Shown piece by piece: positions 38,604-40,528 of a stretch of DNA of 40,528 bases (position 1 is the stretch's first letter; the number at the start of each line of letters is the position of its first letter). Made by a program: the position numbers and the translations under genes. The stretch is from IMG/VR virus record IMGVR_UViG_3300032288_002726, positions 1-40,528 of that record; one strand, given 5' to 3'. This DNA is from a virus. Below the pieces are notes generated by a model. That model ran no database searches, had not been told where the DNA came from, and saw only the letters and a program-made list of their open reading frames with translations.

Positions 38604-38873
38604 TTAGGCAGCCTCGAACGTCACCTTAGCAACGTCCATGATCCCGGCCAAGCGGCCGTTCGCGTTGATCGAGTATTCGATCTGTTCAACGGTTGGCTTG
38701 AAGCAACCGCTGTAATCGGTCCACTGGCCACACTTGCGTAAGCCCTCGAACCACACCAGGTAAATGGCGTTGCCTTCCGGCAAACCCTTCACCGTGTAAA
38801 CCTGGGCGTCGGCGTGTTTACCACGCACGACCAATAACCCAGGGCGCATGTCTTGCTTTTTGTATAGCCGCAT
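38604..38873 (-). CDS. Small early protein under leader element 3
   Basis: An 89-residue protein. ATG 38873 has AAGGA upstream; the longer open frame above it is the leader element. Beta-rich: G-L-L-V-V-R-G-K-H, N-A-I-Y-L-V-W-F-E-G-L, then a conserved-looking C-G-Q-W-T-D-Y-S-G-C-F-K-P. Function unknown. Confidence 0.7.
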   Translation of the reverse strand: MRLYKKQDMRPGLLVVRGKHADAQVYTVKGLPEGNAIYLVWFEGLRKCGQWTDYSGCFKPTVEQIEYSINANGRLAGIMDVAKVTFEAA

Positions 38874-38890
38874 GACTGTCCTTTCAAAAT

Positions 38891-38940
38891 ACCAAGCAGT
38901 TGTCGGTCGCCTGGATACACCGTCGAAGCACAGCACGCTG
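38891..38940 (-). promoter_or_regulatory. Structured leader element, copy 3
   Basis: CCAAGC (38892-38897) and GCCTGG (38909-38914) form an imperfect stem, followed by ATACACCG and the block CAGCACGCTG (38931-38940; CAGCGTGCTG on the minus strand). It aligns with copy 5 along its whole length. Confidence 0.65.
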
Positions 38941-38949
38941 AGCTTTGAT

Positions 38950-38963
38950 GGGGCCGAAGCCCC
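38950..38963 (-). other. UUCG-capped hairpin between small genes
   Basis: The minus strand reads GGGGCTTCGGCCCC: a perfect five-base stem with an ultra-stable TTCG tetraloop, just after a small gene's stop and just before leader copy 3. No T run follows, so an RNA-protection or processing role is likelier than termination. Confidence 0.7.
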
Positions 38964-38968
38964 TGGGG

Positions 38969-39064
38969 TTAGGAGTTCAACCACTCCTCAAAAGATTTGA
39001 TGGGCCAGCCGAGGTCTTCGGCACAGGCCACGTAGATTTGATAGCGCGATTGCAACGATTCCAT
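38969..39064 (-). CDS. 31-residue early microprotein
   Basis: MESLQSRYQIYVACAEDLGW followed by PIKSFEEWLNS. AGGAG precedes ATG 39064. The pattern Y-x-x-Y-V-A-C-A-E-D-x-G-x-P-I-K-S-F-E-E-W-L is familiar from tiny phage proteins whose role is unknown. It is helical and soluble. Confidence 0.68.
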   Translation of the reverse strand: MESLQSRYQIYVACAEDLGWPIKSFEEWLNS

Positions 39065-39079
39065 ATCGATCTCCTGAAG

Positions 39080-39394
39080 TTAAGCGTTTTCCATTTCAAA
39101 AAGCCAGTCACCGCCCATTTCGGCTTCGACGAAGCCGATGCTGCCCTTGGTTCCTTCTTTCACGTCATCCCGCGAAGGGATCACGCTGCCGTAGGCATCG
39201 CGTGCAGCGTTTGGACCGAGCAGGCACCGGCCAGAGTTGATGGCGTCCATCATGGCCCGGCCGTAGCTGCCTTGCAGCCCCCACATGCCACTGTTGATGG
39301 CACGTTGAACAGACAAGTAGTAATCTATTTCTGACATGGGTTCATCGGATTCAAGAAACAGCCCTGAATCCAATATCAATTCTTCGATAGACAT
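39080..39394 (-). CDS. Small early protein
   Basis: A 104-residue acidic protein with AAGGGG upstream of ATG 39394. It contains I-D-Y-Y-L-S-V-Q-R-A-I-N-S-G-M-W-G-L-Q-G-S-Y-G-R and I-P-S-R-D-D-V. The centre is helical. No known fold. Confidence 0.68.
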   Translation of the reverse strand: MSIEELILDSGLFLESDEPMSEIDYYLSVQRAINSGMWGLQGSYGRAMMDAINSGRCLLGPNAARDAYGSVIPSRDDVKEGTKGSIGFVEAEMGGDWLFEMENA

Positions 39395-39405
39395 TTCGTA
39401 ACCCC

Positions 39406-39618
39406 TTAAAGTTTTGATTCCATGGCCCTGAACAACAGGGCCTTGGCTTTGTTGAGAGACTGCCGAGCACCGTTGATGTCACCGAATGCCATCTGCTCTT
39501 GGGCATCTGACATGAGGCCAGCGACGACCATGTTGACGCCGCTGACTTTGTAGGTGATTGACTCGACCACACTATCGACAAAATCGTCGATGTCGCAACC
39601 GTACATTTGATTGACCAT
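39406..39618 (-). CDS. Small helical early protein
   Basis: A 70-residue protein starting MVNQMYGCDIDDFVDSVVES; GGAG lies seven bases before ATG 39618. It ends with a helix rich in Ala, Lys and Leu (S-L-N-K-A-K-A-L-L-F-R-A-M). One base separates it from the previous stop. Function unknown. Confidence 0.68.
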   Translation of the reverse strand: MVNQMYGCDIDDFVDSVVESITYKVSGVNMVVAGLMSDAQEQMAFGDINGARQSLNKAKALLFRAMESKL

Positions 39619-39619
39619 G

Positions 39620-39907
39620 TCAGTTCTCCAGAGGTTCGGTTTGAGCAGCCATGATGTTGTAGCTGACCGTCGTGTACTTGGCGACCAGGGCGTCGGGAGC
39701 CCGCAGTTCCTGGGCAACCTTGGCCCAGGCAACCGTTTTCTTTTCCGGGGTCAACTTGACCGTGGTCACGTACATGCTGCCCCGGTAGGTGCCAGCGCCA
39801 AGCAACTTGATTTTGTTTTTCAAGTCTTCGGCCTGTTCTTGCAGGGCTTCGATTTGGTCTTGCAAAAGGCCGAGGCTGTCGACCATCTTCAGTGCGGTGG
39901 TATCCAT
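39620..39907 (-). CDS. Coiled-coil early protein under leader element 4
   Basis: A 95-residue protein with GGAG before ATG 39907. Residues 10-40 form a heptad coiled coil (L-L-Q-D-Q-I-E-A-L-Q-E-Q-A-E-D-L). A small beta region follows (G-S-M-Y-V-T-T-V-K-L) and then a helix. It is directly preceded by leader copy 4. Function unknown. Confidence 0.72.
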   Translation of the reverse strand: MDTTALKMVDSLGLLQDQIEALQEQAEDLKNKIKLLGAGTYRGSMYVTTVKLTPEKKTVAWAKVAQELRAPDALVAKYTTVSYNIMAAQTEPLEN

Positions 39908-39926
39908 GAAAATCTCCAAACAAAAA

Positions 39927-39993
39927 CCAGCGACCGGCTGGATCGGAGTGTTGATCACACTGCACAGGACACCTGGCGATGTCCTGCACGCTG
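39927..39993 (-). promoter_or_regulatory. Structured leader element, copy 4
   Basis: CCAGC (39927-39931) pairs with GCTGG (39937-39941) around GACCG. CAGGACA (39965-39971) pairs with TGTCCTG (39980-39986). CTGCACGCTG at 39984-39993 is the conserved block. It begins three bases after the upstream stop. Stems covary with copy 1. Confidence 0.68.
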
Positions 39994-39996
39994 GGA

Positions 39997-40206
39997 TCAG
40001 GTGCCGCTGTAGCCCCAAGCGGGCATCTCGAAAAGCCACATGCTGGCCGCATAACTCAGCTTGCTGCTGCTGTCGGCTGCGTAGGCAACCAGCTCAGCGC
40101 GTTCAGCACGCAGGCTGGCCAGAGTGGCCAAGGTTGAGGGGGTTGGCCGGTACGCCTCGAACATCTTGATGCTGGCGTCGATCTTGGCGAATGCGATGTC
40201 GATCAT
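39997..40206 (-). CDS. Small helical early protein
   Basis: A 69-residue protein. ATG 40206 lies one base after the previous stop with GGAG upstream. The Ala/Leu/Arg-rich helix L-A-T-L-A-S-L-R-A-E-R-A-E-L-V-A-Y-A-A dominates, and the C-terminus is aromatic (M-W-L-F-E-M-P-A-W-G-Y). No known domain. Confidence 0.68.
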   Translation of the reverse strand: MIDIAFAKIDASIKMFEAYRPTPSTLATLASLRAERAELVAYAADSSSKLSYAASMWLFEMPAWGYSGT

Positions 40207-40207
40207 G

Positions 40208-40414
40208 TCATCTCCAAACAGAGTAGGGTTCGCCACCGCTGAGCGCGATGTCGTAGGGTGAAAAAATGGGTGTTGAGTTGCGACGATTTCTCAGGGCGAC
40301 TGCGTTGTCGTAGAAGTCTTCCCGCAGGTGATCGAGGCGTTTGCCGCCCGACTCAACCAGCGGCAGGTCTAGCTTGACGAGCTGGACGTTGATGGGGTTT
40401 TTGCAATATTTCAT
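40208..40414 (-). CDS. Small early protein under leader element 5
   Basis: A 68-residue protein. ATG 40414 has GGAG upstream (TTTTGGAGATCAACATG). Contains V-Q-L-V-K-L-D-L-P-L-V-E-S-G-G-K-R-L-D and D-N-A-V-A-L-R-N-R-R-N. Basic and soluble. Leader copy 5 directly precedes it. Function unknown. Confidence 0.68.
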   Translation of the reverse strand: MKYCKNPINVQLVKLDLPLVESGGKRLDHLREDFYDNAVALRNRRNSTPIFSPYDIALSGGEPYSVWR

Positions 40415-40430
40415 GTTGATCTCCAAAAGA

Positions 40431-40480
40431 ACCAAGCTGTTACGGCCGCCTGGATACGCCGCCAAAGAACAGCACGCTGC
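40431..40480 (-). promoter_or_regulatory. Structured leader element, copy 5
   Basis: CCAAGC (40432-40437) and GCCTGG (40448-40453) form the stem, with loop TGTTACGGCC, followed by ATACGCCG and CAGCACGCTG (40470-40479). It aligns with copies 2 and 3. From 40481 to the window end no complete gene is seen; a leftward gene could end at the TAA complement of 40522-40524, but this cannot be confirmed. Confidence 0.65.
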
Positions 40481-40528
40481 CCTTTGGTTCCTTCGCACTC
40501 GTCAGTCTGGGGGACTGGTTCTTAGCGG

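Noticed and set aside
38874-38984. Coding extension of the 89-residue gene through leader copy 3
   Set aside because: Copies 3 and 5 both give S-V-L-x-F-x-G-V-S-R-R-P in one frame, but copy 5 then stops, and copies 1, 2 and 4 do not keep that frame. Nucleotide pairing, not protein sequence, is what is conserved.
37510-40480. CRISPR array or tRNA cluster as an explanation for the repeated intergenic elements
   Set aside because: Spacing is irregular (hundreds of bases with genes between), there are no unique spacers of constant length, and no cloverleaf with acceptor and T arms can be drawn.
1-40528. Prophage boundaries, integrase, attachment sites or insertion sequences
   Set aside because: No recombinase or transposase motif and no host gene is present. 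The Cro-like switch alone does not prove a temperate lifestyle.

Overview
The window is part of a double-stranded DNA tailed bacteriophage genome, not a bacterial chromosome. Genes are tightly packed and often overlap by ATGA. I see tail-fibre genes, a lysis cassette, giant virion proteins of the polyvalent type and a phage replication module, but no tRNA, rRNA or cellular housekeeping gene. An i-spanin with a nested o-spanin lipoprotein implies a Gram-negative host. GC-rich codon use would fit a freshwater betaproteobacterium, but that is inference. No terminase, portal, major capsid, integrase or phage RNA polymerase gene was recognised, so the genome continues beyond the window and its lifestyle cannot be settled.

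Left part (1-22015, plus strand) holds late genes. First come receptor-binding and tail-fibre genes (20-2654), including an S74 self-cleaving fibre and a small fibre-assembly-like gene. Next is a run of small membrane proteins ending in lysis genes (2651-5662): a holin candidate, Rz with embedded Rz1, and a GH19-type endolysin. After an intrinsic terminator (5733-5752) comes a virion cassette (5770-22015). It holds an 11-residue-repeat protein, a GNAT-like protein, several short proteins sharing a G-[LI]-I-[NST] motif, and two giant proteins of 1838 and 1737 residues flanking a ferritin homologue. The giant proteins carry a zincin motif, an endonuclease III-like region, a RelA/SpoT-like region, an ASCH-like region, an ADP-ribosyltransferase-like region and long helical or hydrophobic tracts. 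They are best explained as virion proteins ejected into the host.

Middle part (22012-35460) holds early and replication genes fired from one divergent switch at 30188-30239. Leftward, 20 small or replication genes run to the convergent stop at 22012: zinc-finger proteins, a DUF2800 RecB/Cas4-like nuclease, a DUF2815 single-strand-binding protein, a family A DNA polymerase and a dATP/dGTP diphosphohydrolase-like protein. Rightward are a leaderless Cro/YdaS-like repressor, two small genes, a primase-helicase, an AT-rich repeat region that looks like a replication origin, a VRR-NUC nuclease, a SNF2-type helicase and a Q/DnaJ-like zinc-finger protein.

Right part (35426-40414, minus strand) is an accessory early operon of 15 genes, mostly unknown. 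It includes a DUF932 protein, a SpoT/MESH1-like HD hydrolase and a 26-residue membrane microprotein. Five of its genes are preceded by copies of a recurring intergenic element whose hairpin arms covary. I consider this element, the symmetric leaderless switch and the cargo domains of the giant virion proteins the most novel material here.
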